From JACQFZ01 sp045810625 (GTDB taxonomy: Bacteria; Pseudomonadota; Gammaproteobacteria; Acidiferrobacterales; Sulfurifustaceae): a DNA stretch of 64,000 nucleotides. The position numbers were made by a program, and so were the translations under genes. Shown here piece after piece: positions 8,168 to 17,510 of this stretch. Below the pieces are notes generated by a model that saw only the letters and a list, made by a program, of their open reading frames with translations, ran no database searches and was not told the DNA's origin. Location of the stretch: assembly GCA_045810625.1 (NCBI GenBank), contig JBJMVQ010000044.1:1-64000 (forward strand), written 5' to 3'. How positions within the stretch are numbered: the stretch's first letter is position 1; each line of letters begins with the position of its first letter.

Positions 8168-10450
8168 GTGATCGCCCCTTCCCCACCGGATTTTTCAACC
8201 GACCGCCCGCTCACGGCGCGGGATCAGGATCGGCTTAGTCGCGCGCCCTTCGTCGATCGCGTTGCGCGCGTCTTGCGCAACCTGCCGAAGGGAGGAAGTT
8301 TAGTTATCGGCGTGCACGGCCCGTGGGGTGACGGTAAGACAACGGCGCTCAATCTGCTTCGTGCCGAGCTTGCCGGCAGCGATGACGTCGTCGTCCGCGA
8401 TTTCAATCCGTGGCGGTTGACCGACGAGGAAGCCATGTTGCACGGGTTCTTCGTGATGCTGGCCGATGCTATCAATGCGTCTTTGTCGACCGTGATGGAG
8501 CGTACTAAGCGTGGCACCGGCAAATGGATTAAACGTGTACGGATCGTCACGCGAATGGTCGGGCGTATTTTCAAACCGGCAGAAACCGTGGACGAGATGC
8601 TCGCCAAGCTCGGCGAGGTCGTCGCAAGCGGCGACTCGGTGGGGCTCGAAGAACTGCGCGGGCGGATCGTCGCCCGCCTCGGCCAGTCTGGCAAACGCAT
8701 CGTCGTGCTAATCGATGACATCGATCGCCTGGACAAGCATGAGACGTACACTCTCTTTCGACTCATCAAGGCGTGCGCGGATTTCCCAAACGTATGCTAC
8801 GTGCTCGCCTTCGACGACATGGCGGTGGGCAAGGCACTCGGCGAACGCTACGGCGGCGGTGACGAGCTCGCCGGCCGCGCCTTCCTTGAGAAAATCATTC
8901 AGGTGCCACTGAAACTTCCGGTCGCGGCGCGAGAAGATCTGCGCGCACTTTGTTTCGAGCATGTCGATCGCGCGCTTACGGCCGCCGGCGTTGAGCTCAC
9001 GCAGGAACAGGTGGGGGAGTTCATCGCGGGCTTCGACCGCGGAATACTCGTGCGCCTTACGACGCCTCGCGCCGCAAACCGCTTCGGGAACGCACTGATG
9101 TTCGCCTTGCCAATGCTTAAGGGCGAAGTGAACATGGCCGACCTGCTACTCGTGGAGGCACTTCGAGCGTTTTTCCCTCAAGTCTATGACACCATCCGCG
9201 ATAACCACGCCGAATTCTCCGGCGTCGTACAGGAGCGGCACGCTGACCGAAACGGCGGTCCTCGGGCGGTACGGCTGCTCAAGCCGATCCTCGATCAGAT
9301 GCCGAAGGAGCATGCGGATGCGGCCGCGTCTCTCGTTGTCGATCTATTTCCCCGGTTGAGCGGTACGCTGTATCCGGGTAGCGGTTATGGAAACGACTGG
9401 TTGCCCCGTTGGTCGCGCGAGCAGCGAATTAGCGCGCCCGACTACTGCGCGCGCTATTTCACGTACGCCATACCGAATAACGATATCCCGGACGCGGAAG
9501 TCACCGCCTTGTTGAAAGACGCCGAGCGCGGCGACTCCGCGGATCTCCGGGCGCGAGTCCGGGCACATCTTACCGGGCCAAAGGCGTGCCGGTTCATCGA
9601 AAAGCTCCGGGCTCGAGAAGACGTGGTGGACCGCACCGCCGCGGAAGTACTCGCCGTCGTTCTCGCCGGTTTGGGCGCCGTTATACCGAACCCCGCCGCC
9701 CTCTTCAGTTTTGCCGAACCGCCATCGGAGGCGGGCATATTGATTTCACATCTTCTCCGCCGTATCGCCAGCCGCGCCGAAAGACTCGCCGCCGCGAAGC
9801 GCGTAATGGAGATTGCAGATCCACTCTGGTTTGGCGCCGAGTGCCTCCGCTGGCTGTACGTCACGGATAAGCCCGAGCGACAAGACCAAAATACATTGAC
9901 CGCGGGCGAGTTCGCGGCCACACGCACGGTCCTGGTGGAGCGCATTAAGGTGCGCGCGGCCAACGGCGTTGCGTTCTTTGATCCCGGTGTACGACAAGAA
10001 GACTCGCTTCTGTTTGAATGGTCGCGCGCTGAAGGCCGTGATCCTGTCCAGACGCATCTCATCAAGATATTCACGCAGGACGGACGGCAAGTAGCGAACT
10101 TTCTACAGTCGAACGCGCCACAAGCCTGGAGAGACGGCGCCGCGGTACCGCACGTGAGTGACTTGCGCGCCGACGCGCTGAAGCGCATGAAGCTGCTCAT
10201 CGAACTCGACATACTGGCCGAATGGATCCGCAGGACCTGCCCGGGCGACTTTGAGAACCCGAGTTATCACCACGATGACAGCACGCCGTTGGATCAACGC
10301 CTCGCCGAGCAGTTTATGTTCGTGTACAACAAATGGAAGAAGAATGGCGAGCCGCGGGACAACGCGGCGGGCGAAACCGCCGAGGCGGTCGAGGCTGAGG
10401 GTGGCGACCTAGCACATGGGGCCGATGAGGATGAGAACGCTGCGGAATAG
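8168..10450 (+). CDS. KAP family P-loop NTPase
   Basis: 760 residues from the GTG at 8168, chosen because GGAGG sits at 8159-8163; longer frames run back into the KfrA-like gene. Walker A is GPWGDGKT (51-58) and Walker B LIDDIDRL (181-188), the usual KAP form. The family includes phage-exclusion protein PifA of plasmid F and is frequent in defence systems. The C-terminal ~400 residues are unassigned, ending in an acidic tail. No membrane helices inserted in the P-loop domain are evident. It is cotranscribed with the KfrA-like gene; together they may form a DNA-sensing or element-protecting pair, which is inference. Confidence 0.87.
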   Translation: MIAPSPPDFSTDRPLTARDQDRLSRAPFVDRVARVLRNLPKGGSLVIGVHGPWGDGKTTALNLLRAELAGSDDVVVRDFNPWRLTDEEAMLHGFFVMLADAINASLSTVMERTKRGTGKWIKRVRIVTRMVGRIFKPAETVDEMLAKLGEVVASGDSVGLEELRGRIVARLGQSGKRIVVLIDDIDRLDKHETYTLFRLIKACADFPNVCYVLAFDDMAVGKALGERYGGGDELAGRAFLEKIIQVPLKLPVAAREDLRALCFEHVDRALTAAGVELTQEQVGEFIAGFDRGILVRLTTPRAANRFGNALMFALPMLKGEVNMADLLLVEALRAFFPQVYDTIRDNHAEFSGVVQERHADRNGGPRAVRLLKPILDQMPKEHADAAASLVVDLFPRLSGTLYPGSGYGNDWLPRWSREQRISAPDYCARYFTYAIPNNDIPDAEVTALLKDAERGDSADLRARVRAHLTGPKACRFIEKLRAREDVVDRTAAEVLAVVLAGLGAVIPNPAALFSFAEPPSEAGILISHLLRRIASRAERLAAAKRVMEIADPLWFGAECLRWLYVTDKPERQDQNTLTAGEFAATRTVLVERIKVRAANGVAFFDPGVRQEDSLLFEWSRAEGRDPVQTHLIKIFTQDGRQVANFLQSNAPQAWRDGAAVPHVSDLRADALKRMKLLIELDILAEWIRRTCPGDFENPSYHHDDSTPLDQRLAEQFMFVYNKWKKNGEPRDNAAGETAEAVEAEGGDLAHGADEDENAAE

Positions 10451-10464
10451 ATCCGCCTACTCTG

Positions 10465-10496
10465 CCGCAAAACAATCGCCTCGCGTTCGAGGCGAT
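10465..10496 (-). terminator. Rho-independent terminator between convergent genes
   Basis: A perfect hairpin with 9-bp stem ATCGCCTCG / CGAGGCGAT (10475-10483, 10488-10496) and a CGTT loop is followed on the minus strand by TGTTTTG. It fits termination of the histidine kinase transcript reading leftward, and may also stop the KAP transcript from the other side. Confidence 0.65.
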
Positions 10497-10532
10497 AGCG
10501 CGAGCGCGGTTAAACATACTTCGTGCCCGGTG

Positions 10533-12863
10533 TTATCGGCCCGCGGGTGGAACTGTCAGCAATGGTTGTAACAGATCGAAGTCGATCGGTTTGCGCAGAT
10601 GGTAATCAAAGCCCGATGCGATCGCCCGGCGCATGTCGTCTTCCTGCCCCCAGCCGGTGACAGCGATGAGCGTTGTGCGCTGCCCCCAAAGACGGCTGCG
10701 GATGTGCTGCGCGGCCTCATAGCCGTTCATCTGCGGCATGCCGATGTCGAGCAAAGTGATATCAGGATGGAAAGCCTCGGCCACGTCGAGCGCTTCACGC
10801 CCATCAAACGCGGTGCGAACCTCGTAACCTTGCATGTGCAGTAGCGTCGCGAGCGTCTCGGCGGTGTCGCGGTTGTCATCGACGACCAGCACCCTGCGCC
10901 CGGGAGCTCGGTGGGAATGCGCGGCGGTCGGTACCGCGGCGGCGGACTGAACCGACGGTGTGCCGAGCGGCAGGCGCAACGTGAACTCGCTCCCTCGTCC
11001 GAGACCGTCGCTGCGTGCGGCAACGCTGCCGCGGTGTAGCGCCGCAAATCCCCGCACCAACGCAAGCCCAATACCGAGGCCGCCCTCGGTACGATCGAGC
11101 GCGGGCGCTGCTTGGGAGAACATCTCGAACACTTTCGGCAACATGTCGGCACTGATACCTATACCCGTGTCGGTAACGCCAATGATCAATTCGTCTTGTT
11201 CCTCGCGAGCCCACAAACGAATTTGACCCTGTGGCTCGGTGTACTTCGCGGCATTCGTCAGGAGATTCGAAACGATCTGCGCGAGGCGCAACGGATCTGC
11301 CTCGAAACGTACCGCCGTTGCCGGCAACTCGATACGCAATGCGTGCCGCTTGGCGTCGATCAGCGGCCGCGCTGTCTCCACAGCGGATTCTACGATGTCC
11401 GCGAGTTCTACCGATTCTTTGCGCAACTCGAGCTTGCCTCGCGCGATGCGCGACAAGTCGAGTAAATCATCGAGCAGCCAACCCATCGCCCGCACTTGAC
11501 GGTCGATAACATCGCGCGCCCATTGCGCATCGCGTTCGCTGATATCCGGGGCCTTCAGTAGCTTCGCCGCTTGGCGGATGGGCGCAAGCGGATTGCGCAG
11601 TTCGTGCGACAGCGTCGCGAGAAACTCGTCCTTGCGGCGGTCGCTCTCGCGCAGCGCCTCCTCCGCCCGCTTGCGCTCGATGAGATCGGCCGCCTGCCGT
11701 GCCAGGATATCGAGCAGGCATAGGTCGCGTTCCGAGGGCTCATGGGGAATGCGCCAATGGGTGGAGATCATCCCGACCAGCTTGCCGCCGCGCGAATACA
11801 AGGGCGTTGTCTGCACGGCCCGAATGCCTGTCTGGCGCAACGTGTTCAAATCTTCCGTTCCGCTTAGATAAGCGTGCTTCTCCACGTCGGGTGCAATCAC
11901 GCGCTTGCCGGTGCGCAGCGCCTCACCACAGGTGCATCCGGAATCGGCGCGCACCCACTCCCAGAATTTTGCCGCTTCCGGATTGAATCCGCGAAAGGCG
12001 AGCAGGCGCAACTCCCCGCCGCTGCCGCGTTCGAGGTAGAACATCTGCATGCTCGCGAAGTCGGAGCGCATGATGGCGACGGCGGCTTCCACCAGCTTCT
12101 GGTACAGGACGTCGATGTCTTCTTCGTGCGTTATGTCGGCGCTTATGGCTTGCAAGAGCTTGGTGTCGGCTAATTCCACCCGGAGTTGCGCTTCTCGCTC
12201 GCGCAGCGCGTCATCGGCCCGGCGGCGATCGATGGCAAACGCGAGCTGGCGCGCGATGGTGAGACTGAACGCGACTTCGTCGTCGCCAAACCCGTGCGCG
12301 CCGTTGAAATACGTCATGAACTTGCCGATCAGCTTGCCGTCGACGACCAGCGGAATGAACGCCGCGGCGCCGATGCCTTCGTTGCGGATCGCGGCTTTGA
12401 GCGCCTCGCTCAACTCCGCCGTTTCAATATCGCCGATGCAAACGGGCGCCGGGTCTTTTTCCGCGGCCGACCATGGTGAATGGCCCTCCACGGCGCTACG
12501 GTAGGTGTGCGACAAACCTCGCGAAGCGACGAAGCGCATCACGCCGGCGTCGTCGAAGAGCAGGATCGAGGCACGATCGAACGGCAGCGCGGTGACGATG
12601 GCATGTAATGCCGCGTCGTAGATGTCGTCCAGTGTGTGCGCGCGCTGCAGCCGATCCGTCAACTGATAGAGCGCGTCTTTCTGGCGCGCCGCCTCCGCCA
12701 ACGCTCGATGCGCTAACTCCAATTCATCCCGCCGCTCCCTGCTCGCGCCCAAAAGCGCGAGATCATCCATTCGCTTCTGGCCGGTCTTGGCGGTTTCGAC
12801 CTCCGAGTCCAGAGAATCGGCAGTGCGTTCCCGTCGTATCGGACCCGTTGCAGTTTCGGTCAT
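10533..12863 (-). CDS. Hybrid sensor histidine kinase, GAF-GAF-HisKA-HATPase-REC
   Basis: 776 residues, soluble, no membrane segment. Two GAF domains at about 75-215 and 240-395; HisKA with phospho-acceptor SHELRNPLAPI at about 415; HATPase_c with N box (LLTNAAKYTEPQG), DTGIGI and GLGIGLAL; then a receiver with VVDDN and LLDIGMP (phospho-Asp) and a Lys in HLRKPI. All key residues are present, so it should autophosphorylate and relay to its own receiver. The GAF domains suggest a cytoplasmic small-molecule or light signal. ATG at 12863 is preceded by GGAGAG. No output regulator is encoded next to it. Confidence 0.92.
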   Translation of the reverse strand: MTETATGPIRRERTADSLDSEVETAKTGQKRMDDLALLGASRERRDELELAHRALAEAARQKDALYQLTDRLQRAHTLDDIYDAALHAIVTALPFDRASILLFDDAGVMRFVASRGLSHTYRSAVEGHSPWSAAEKDPAPVCIGDIETAELSEALKAAIRNEGIGAAAFIPLVVDGKLIGKFMTYFNGAHGFGDDEVAFSLTIARQLAFAIDRRRADDALREREAQLRVELADTKLLQAISADITHEEDIDVLYQKLVEAAVAIMRSDFASMQMFYLERGSGGELRLLAFRGFNPEAAKFWEWVRADSGCTCGEALRTGKRVIAPDVEKHAYLSGTEDLNTLRQTGIRAVQTTPLYSRGGKLVGMISTHWRIPHEPSERDLCLLDILARQAADLIERKRAEEALRESDRRKDEFLATLSHELRNPLAPIRQAAKLLKAPDISERDAQWARDVIDRQVRAMGWLLDDLLDLSRIARGKLELRKESVELADIVESAVETARPLIDAKRHALRIELPATAVRFEADPLRLAQIVSNLLTNAAKYTEPQGQIRLWAREEQDELIIGVTDTGIGISADMLPKVFEMFSQAAPALDRTEGGLGIGLALVRGFAALHRGSVAARSDGLGRGSEFTLRLPLGTPSVQSAAAVPTAAHSHRAPGRRVLVVDDNRDTAETLATLLHMQGYEVRTAFDGREALDVAEAFHPDITLLDIGMPQMNGYEAAQHIRSRLWGQRTTLIAVTGWGQEDDMRRAIASGFDYHLRKPIDFDLLQPLLTVPPAGR

Positions 12864-13211
12864 AGGCTCTCCGCTACTAGCATCAATAAGGCGCGCACTG
12901 CCTACTCAGGGCTCGCTATTCCCTTGAATCGACGCCACGAGTTCATGCCGGAATCACCTGGCGTGATTCGGCACCGATGGTCGCTCCGCATCCTGCGTTG
13001 GGTTGCCGCCGTTCGTTTAGTGATTAGTAATTATGGTGATGTCGTGACGGCTTCGATAATCCGTCATGAAGGCTACCGCTAAGCGGTCGTTAGACTTTCC
13101 AGAGGTAACCCATACATTCCGTGCACAGACTAGACGCCTAAGCGACGGAAAAAAACGTCACTCTCCTCGTGGCTATAGCTGAAGTAGTTGCTGATCTAGC
13201 GACCTCGGCGG
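12864..13211. other. Intergenic region between the two kinase loci
   Basis: No supported gene. It includes an imperfect hairpin around 12943-12974 (GGAATCA...TGATTC). Nothing decisive for a promoter or RNA gene was seen. Confidence 0.4.
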
Positions 13212-14810
13212 CTAACTGGCGAGCTCTGTGGCGAGCAGTTTTTCGAGCGCCGTCACATCGACCGGCTTCACGAGGTGCGCTTCGAAGCCGGCGACAGCCG
13301 AGCGCTGTTTGTCTTCCTTCTGCCCGTAACCGGTCAGCGCGATCAGGCGCATCGTCGGAATGGCGGCCCTGATGCGCCGCGCCACTTCATAGCCATCCAT
13401 GCGAGGTAGTCCGATGTCGAGCAGCACGAAGTGCGGCTTAAACGCGATCGCCGCCTCGATCGCCTCTTCGGCGCCGTACGCCGTCCGCGTTTCGTGGCCC
13501 GCTAGCTGCAAAACCGTTTCCAGCGAGTTCGCCGCATCATGGTTATCATCGACGATCAATATACGTCGGTGCCGTTGGAGTGTCTCCGCCATGATCGCCC
13601 CCGCCGGCGCTGACTCATCGACGCGGGGCAAGCGAATCTCGAACGTCGCTCCCTGCCCTAAGCCGGCACTTCGCACGGCGACCTTGCCTCCGTGCATTTC
13701 GACAAGTTGCTTACAAACGGAAAGTCCGATCCCGAGTCCGCCCTCGGAGCGGTCGAGCGAACGTTTTCCTTGGGCGAATAGATCGAATACCCGCGGCAAA
13801 AATTCTTCCGCGATGCCAACCCCCGTATCAGTGACCTCAACAACCGCGTCGTGCCCTTCGGCATAGATGCGCACGCTAATTTCGCCGCCCGGTTCGGTGT
13901 ACTTGGCCGCATTCGTCAGTAGGTTTGCCACGCACTGCGCGAGGCGCACCTTGTCGGCGCGCACGTGCAATGGCTGGTTCACTTGAGCCACGGTTAGCTC
14001 ATGTCCTCTCTCGCGGATGAGCGGCTCCACCGTTTCAAGCGCGAGATCGATGCAAGCCGATACGCTCACCAGTTCCTGGCGAAGCTCGATGCGCCCCTGG
14101 GTAATTCGCGCGACATCGAGCAGATCATCGAGGAGTCGCGCGAGGTGCGTCGATTGTCGCTGGACCATGGCGACGAGCGAACGCTCCTTCGGCCGATCGA
14201 CCAACAGACGCGACATCGCTTCGGCCGCGTTGTGGATCGGGGCAATGGGATTGCGCAGCTCGTGCGCGAGCATCGCGAGGAACTCATCTTTGCGCCGGTC
14301 AGTCTCCTTGAGCGCGTCCTGAAGACGCCGAAGCTCCGTTACATCGGTGTTGGTCCCGAGCCAACGAACGACGTTACCGCTTGCATCGCGGATCGGAACG
14401 GCACGGGACAGAAACCACCGGTATTGGCCGTCCTTGCCGCGCAAGGGAAACGTGTCCTCGAAGGGTTGTCACGCTTCGAGACATTGCTCGAAATGTGCCA
14501 TGACACGTTCGAGGTGTGCCGGGTCTTGCACTTTTTTCCACCCGTCACCGCGCATCTCTTCGAACGTCGTGCCGGTATATTCGTACCACCGGTCGTTGTA
14601 CCAAGTGCGAAATCCTCGCTCATCGCAGGTCCATACGAATTGATCGACATTGTTGGCGAGCTCTCGGAACCGCTCTTCGCTGCTTCGGATCGCCTGTTCG
14701 GCCAGTTTGCGTTTGGTGATATCGGCCGAGAAGACCGTCACGCCGTCGCTCGAGGGATAAAGAAGAAGGCAGCGGGAGCGGGTTAACTGGTTGCAAGCTG
14801 CTACTGACAT
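13212..14810 (-). pseudogene. Hybrid histidine kinase broken by an in-frame TGA
   Basis: A PAS-HisKA-HATPase-REC kinase is split by TGA at 14469-14471. The codons on each side stay in the same frame and join one PAS domain: ...HFEQCLEA, stop, QPFEDTFPLRGKDGQYRW. Relatives usually have Gly near this spot, so a single GGA to TGA change would explain it. The 5' end also looks truncated: the frame opens in the tail of an earlier PAS domain (DGVTVFSADITKRKLAEQ). Downstream the histidine (AHELRNPIAPI), ATP-binding motifs and receiver (VDDNHDA, LLDIGLP) are intact, so the 13212-14444 part could still make a sensorless kinase from a TTG start. Confidence 0.82.
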
Positions 14811-14964
14811 TCCTATTGTTACTTCCCGCCCTATCCCTTTTCCTAGAATCAGTTCCCGAGGGTGGTAGGTAATTTCTGTCTCGAACGTTTAAAAAGCAGA
14901 TATTTAGGGGATGGATGAGCCGACCAAAATCAGTTCACCCGAGTACTTATGCTTCTACTCGGAA

Positions 14965-15006
14965 GAACTAAAACTCCGACAAATCGAGAACTAAAAGCCC
15001 GAATTG
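14965..15006. repeat. Tandem GAACTAAAA words
   Basis: GAACTAAAACTCC starts at 14965 and GAACTAAAAGCCC at 14988, 23 bp apart. They share the GAACTAAAA core with the word at 2435-2443. The spacing matches that of the repeats at 2485-2542, which suggests ends of a related element. The remainder of 14811-15107 shows nothing else. Confidence 0.4.
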
Positions 15007-15107
15007 CCCCGCCGCTTCTCACCGAGCAACGACGTCTGCTACGTTGCCGATCTATGAGTAAAAGCGGACCACCAAAAAGGCCGGCCGGATAACGAAGAAG
15101 CGTTAAC

Positions 15108-15198
15108 GTAGAGCAACTGATTCGTAATCAGTAGGTCATCAGCGTGCCTGCTAAGAACCAGGTGTTGCGGAGTTCGAATCTCTCCAAGCACGCCACCA
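15108..15198 (+). pseudogene. Degenerate tandem tRNA fragments (Thr-CGT-like plus a second tRNA)
   Basis: GTAGAGC, then a 5-bp anticodon stem ACTGA/TCAGT around loop TTCGTAA (anticodon CGT), then AGTAGGTC is the middle of a tRNA-Thr; its acceptor stem and T arm are missing. It runs into AGCGTGCC, an anticodon-like arm CCTG-CTAAGAA-CCAGG, a T-arm-like GGAG-TTCGAAT-CTC and GCACGCCACCA, whose GCACGC can pair with GCGTGC. The second unit lacks a D arm. A related copy lies at 16310-16380, so these look like remnants of one tRNA cluster. Confidence 0.55.
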
Positions 15199-15291
15199 GA
15201 GTTTGCCGGGACCGCCTTGCGCAACTGGCGGCTGCGGCACCCTACGTTTGAGGAGGCCGGGATGAACGCCCGCTCTCCGAGACTCTACTTC

Positions 15292-16137
15292 CTATAGTCG
15301 TGCCCGACTTCCGAGAGATGAGGACAGTTCCCGGTGGGCGTGGGCGTGCGCGAGCAGCGTCCGGGCCTTCTGCTCCAAAGCGTCGACGGCATCCGCGCCG
15401 GCGGGCCAGCGCAGCGGGGGCTCCGCACTACCCGCGAGCTCGGTCAGCGCCTTGGCGAGCTTGCCCGGGTCACCGCCCTGCTGGCCGTTCATTGCCTTCC
15501 AAGCGGTGACCGTCGCGCGGGTCTTCTCGGCATAGTCGTCGATCGAAGGCTCGGGATATTTTGTCGACTCGTTTGTGAGCAGCTCGGTGCGGAAGTACCC
15601 AGGTTCCACGATCATTGTGCGAATGCCAAACGGCGCGATTTCCGGCGTCAGCGACTCCATCCAACCCTCGACGCCGAACTTCGCCGCAGCGTAGGCTGAG
15701 ACGAACGGCTGCCCCGCAAAACCGGCGATCGATGAGATCGTCACGATTAGTCCGCGGCGGCGGGCACGCATGCTGGGAAGCACGGCACGCGTTACATTGA
15801 TCGGGCCGAACAGATTGGTCTCGACTTGTGCGCGGAAGTCCTCAGGCGGGAGTTCTTCGAAGAACCCGGCGTAAAAGTTGCCGGCGTTATTGACGAGGAC
15901 ATCGATGCGGCCAAACCGCTCGACGGCGGCGTTTACGGCTGCCTTGGCGTCCTCGGGAACGGTGACGTCGAGCTTAACAACGAGCAGCTGGTCCGCTTCG
16001 CCGATGGCTTCGGTCACGGCTTTGGTGTTGCGGCCCGTCGCTACGACAGCGTGTCCGGCGGCGAGCGCCGCCTTTACGATGTCGACGCCCATGCCGCGGC
16101 CGGCACCCGTTACAAACCAGACATCCTTGTCGGTCAT
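15292..16137 (-). CDS. Short-chain dehydrogenase/reductase (SDR)
   Basis: 281 residues from the ATG at 16137, which follows GGAGGA at 16141-16146. Classical SDR layout: cofactor loop TGAGRGMG near the N-terminus, NNAG, catalytic Ser in TISSIAG and YAAAK active site (Tyr and Lys 4 apart). The Arg in ATGRN after the second strand suggests NADP preference. The substrate is unknown; close relatives are annotated only as SDR oxidoreductases. It stands alone on the minus strand between two copies of a degenerate tRNA cluster. The frame continues upstream to 16230 but that part has no family similarity. Confidence 0.92.
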   Translation of the reverse strand: MTDKDVWFVTGAGRGMGVDIVKAALAAGHAVVATGRNTKAVTEAIGEADQLLVVKLDVTVPEDAKAAVNAAVERFGRIDVLVNNAGNFYAGFFEELPPEDFRAQVETNLFGPINVTRAVLPSMRARRRGLIVTISSIAGFAGQPFVSAYAAAKFGVEGWMESLTPEIAPFGIRTMIVEPGYFRTELLTNESTKYPEPSIDDYAEKTRATVTAWKAMNGQQGGDPGKLAKALTELAGSAEPPLRWPAGADAVDALEQKARTLLAHAHAHRELSSSLGSRARL

Positions 16138-16309
16138 GATTCCTCCAATGGATTTGTTGGAAGCAGTGGCATAACTATACGCCCATAACGAACTCGCTCC
16201 GTTGGCACTCCGTCGGACTACTGAGTCCACTGTGCCCGAACACTGATGGTGGAACTTTTGACGAAGGGTTAGATACCCCGGGTATAGGCTTCACTTCCCG
16301 CCCCCAATG

Positions 16310-16380
16310 ACCAACTGATTTGTAATCAGTAGGTCATCGTGCCGATTAGAGTACCTGGCTACGAACCAGGCGGTCGGGAA
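16310..16380 (+). pseudogene. Degenerate tandem tRNA fragments (Thr-TGT-like plus Arg-ACG-like)
   Basis: ACTGA-TTTGTAA-TCAGT is a tRNA-Thr anticodon arm (anticodon TGT). The 27 bp at 16312-16338 match 15114-15140 at 26 positions, and both continue with GTGCC. Here the second unit is recognisably tRNA-Arg(ACG): GATTAGAGTA, then CCTGG-CTACGAA-CCAGG, then CGGTCGGG. Neither unit has acceptor stems, so no functional tRNA is predicted. The difference between the copies is the first anticodon base (C or T), as expected of related tRNA-Thr genes. Confidence 0.55.
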
Positions 16381-16420
16381 TGGCGTCCCCCCTTGGGGAT
16401 GCGAACTCCGATCATTGGCC

Positions 16421-16566
16421 CAGTCGGTCGAGCAACGCCTTTAAACTACCTGCTCGACCGGCAGCGCAGTCAATTTGCCACTAAGAGCCCAGCCGAGAGC
16501 ACCCGACGAACCAACCCCACATCCTTTAAAAGAAGCCCGCAAACAGCTGAGCTAGCGATCAAAATA
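16421..16566. other. More tRNA-like debris and a hairpin
   Basis: AGTCGGTCGAGCAACGCC followed by TTTAAA (from 16422) resembles the D arm and anticodon stem of tRNA-Lys. On the minus strand TAGCTCAGCTG, CTTCTTTTAAAGG and GGTTGGTTCG occur in tRNA order within about 60 bp. A perfect inverted repeat CGGTCGAGCA (16425-16434) / TGCTCGACCG (16451-16460) could fold as a hairpin. None is a complete tRNA. The stretch 16567-16689 shows nothing. Confidence 0.4.
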
Positions 16567-16689
16567 AGCGCTACGAACGTTTCTGCAGTTTGTGTTGCTC
16601 CATCGCCTCATTCCAGGCGTCGCAGCTTTCCCGTGTCGTTCAGCGCGATCTTCGACGTCTGCGGCCATGCTCGCGCGCAGCTCTTCTCC

Positions 16690-17481
16690 TCAGGGCAAAC
16701 ACAGCATCGCGGTTTGCAAACGCTGCGTCGCCAGCAGCACGCGGCGGTGAACATACGAAATGTGCAACTGCACCGGCGCGTCATGCGTCGACACCGCGCC
16801 GCCCGGGATGTTGACGGTCGCGAGCACCACCCACGGATCGGTCACGCACTCGGGACACGGCGGCACCGGGAACGTGTGCAGCCGGCGCCCCTCGGGCGGA
16901 AGCTTGTGCACGGTCGCGCACCACACCTCGTCGTCCTTCTGCGCGTCGATGTGGGACTGCGGCAGCTCCCATAGCACCTTGATCTCGAACGAATCGCGTA
17001 TGCGCGAATACTCGCAGCCCACTTCGTCGCAGCCGCAGCCGGCCGGATGCACGCGCACCGGGCGCGAATAGCACTCGGCATAGCGCACGGCGATATAGGC
17101 GTTGATGCTGCGATCGCGCTCGCCCGGCATCTCGCCGACCGGCGGACAGGGCCAGCGCACCGAGCACGGTTGGTCCTGCGGACCCGTTTTTAAATCGACG
17201 TCGATGCACTCGCTGATCCAGATTTCATCGCCCTGCGGGCCGACGGCGTAGCCGGGACACACGCGCACCTGCAAGCCCTTCGCGTTCGGCACCGGCTCGA
17301 CGGTGCACCCGCACACCACGCCCCAGCCGTGCAGGTAACGATTGTGCCGGCGCAATTTCTCGCGCACGTATTCCTGCTCGATGCGCATATCGTCGGCGGT
17401 GAGGAGCTGGCGCGGGAAGTAGCGCACGCGCTCGATCGGCTCGCCGCAGCAGCTGCATTTGACGTTCGATAGGTCTGACAT
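16690..17481 (-). CDS. Cysteine-rich CIS-locus protein with GxPGxAxxxxGxEI module
   Basis: 263 residues, last gene of the CIS operon; ATG at 17481 with AGGAGA 8 bp upstream. The N-terminal half has YFPRQLLTADDMRIEQEYVREK, NRYLHGWGVVCG and a PGYAVGPQGDEIWI segment, the same order of motifs as in the genes at 17511-19547 and 21711-23072, so the three share one module. It has many cysteines, including CSCC near the start, CGC pairs, CGCDEVGC and CPEC, suggesting bound metal. I do not recognise a named family. Its place after the baseplate and fibre genes suggests a distal or surface-exposed part of the particle. Confidence 0.75.
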   Translation of the reverse strand: MSDLSNVKCSCCGEPIERVRYFPRQLLTADDMRIEQEYVREKLRRHNRYLHGWGVVCGCTVEPVPNAKGLQVRVCPGYAVGPQGDEIWISECIDVDLKTGPQDQPCSVRWPCPPVGEMPGERDRSINAYIAVRYAECYSRPVRVHPAGCGCDEVGCEYSRIRDSFEIKVLWELPQSHIDAQKDDEVWCATVHKLPPEGRRLHTFPVPPCPECVTDPWVVLATVNIPGGAVSTHDAPVQLHISYVHRRVLLATQRLQTAMLCLP

Positions 17482-17510
17482 TGGCGTTCTCCTGGTTAAT
17501 GAGTGCGGCG

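Noticed and set aside
14469..14471. Selenocysteine readthrough of the in-frame TGA
   Set aside because: No selenocysteine insertion hairpin is apparent just downstream, and PAS domains do not use selenocysteine.
15108..16566. Functional tRNA genes
   Set aside because: Each unit lacks an acceptor stem, D arm or T arm; only anticodon arms and scattered pieces are well formed.
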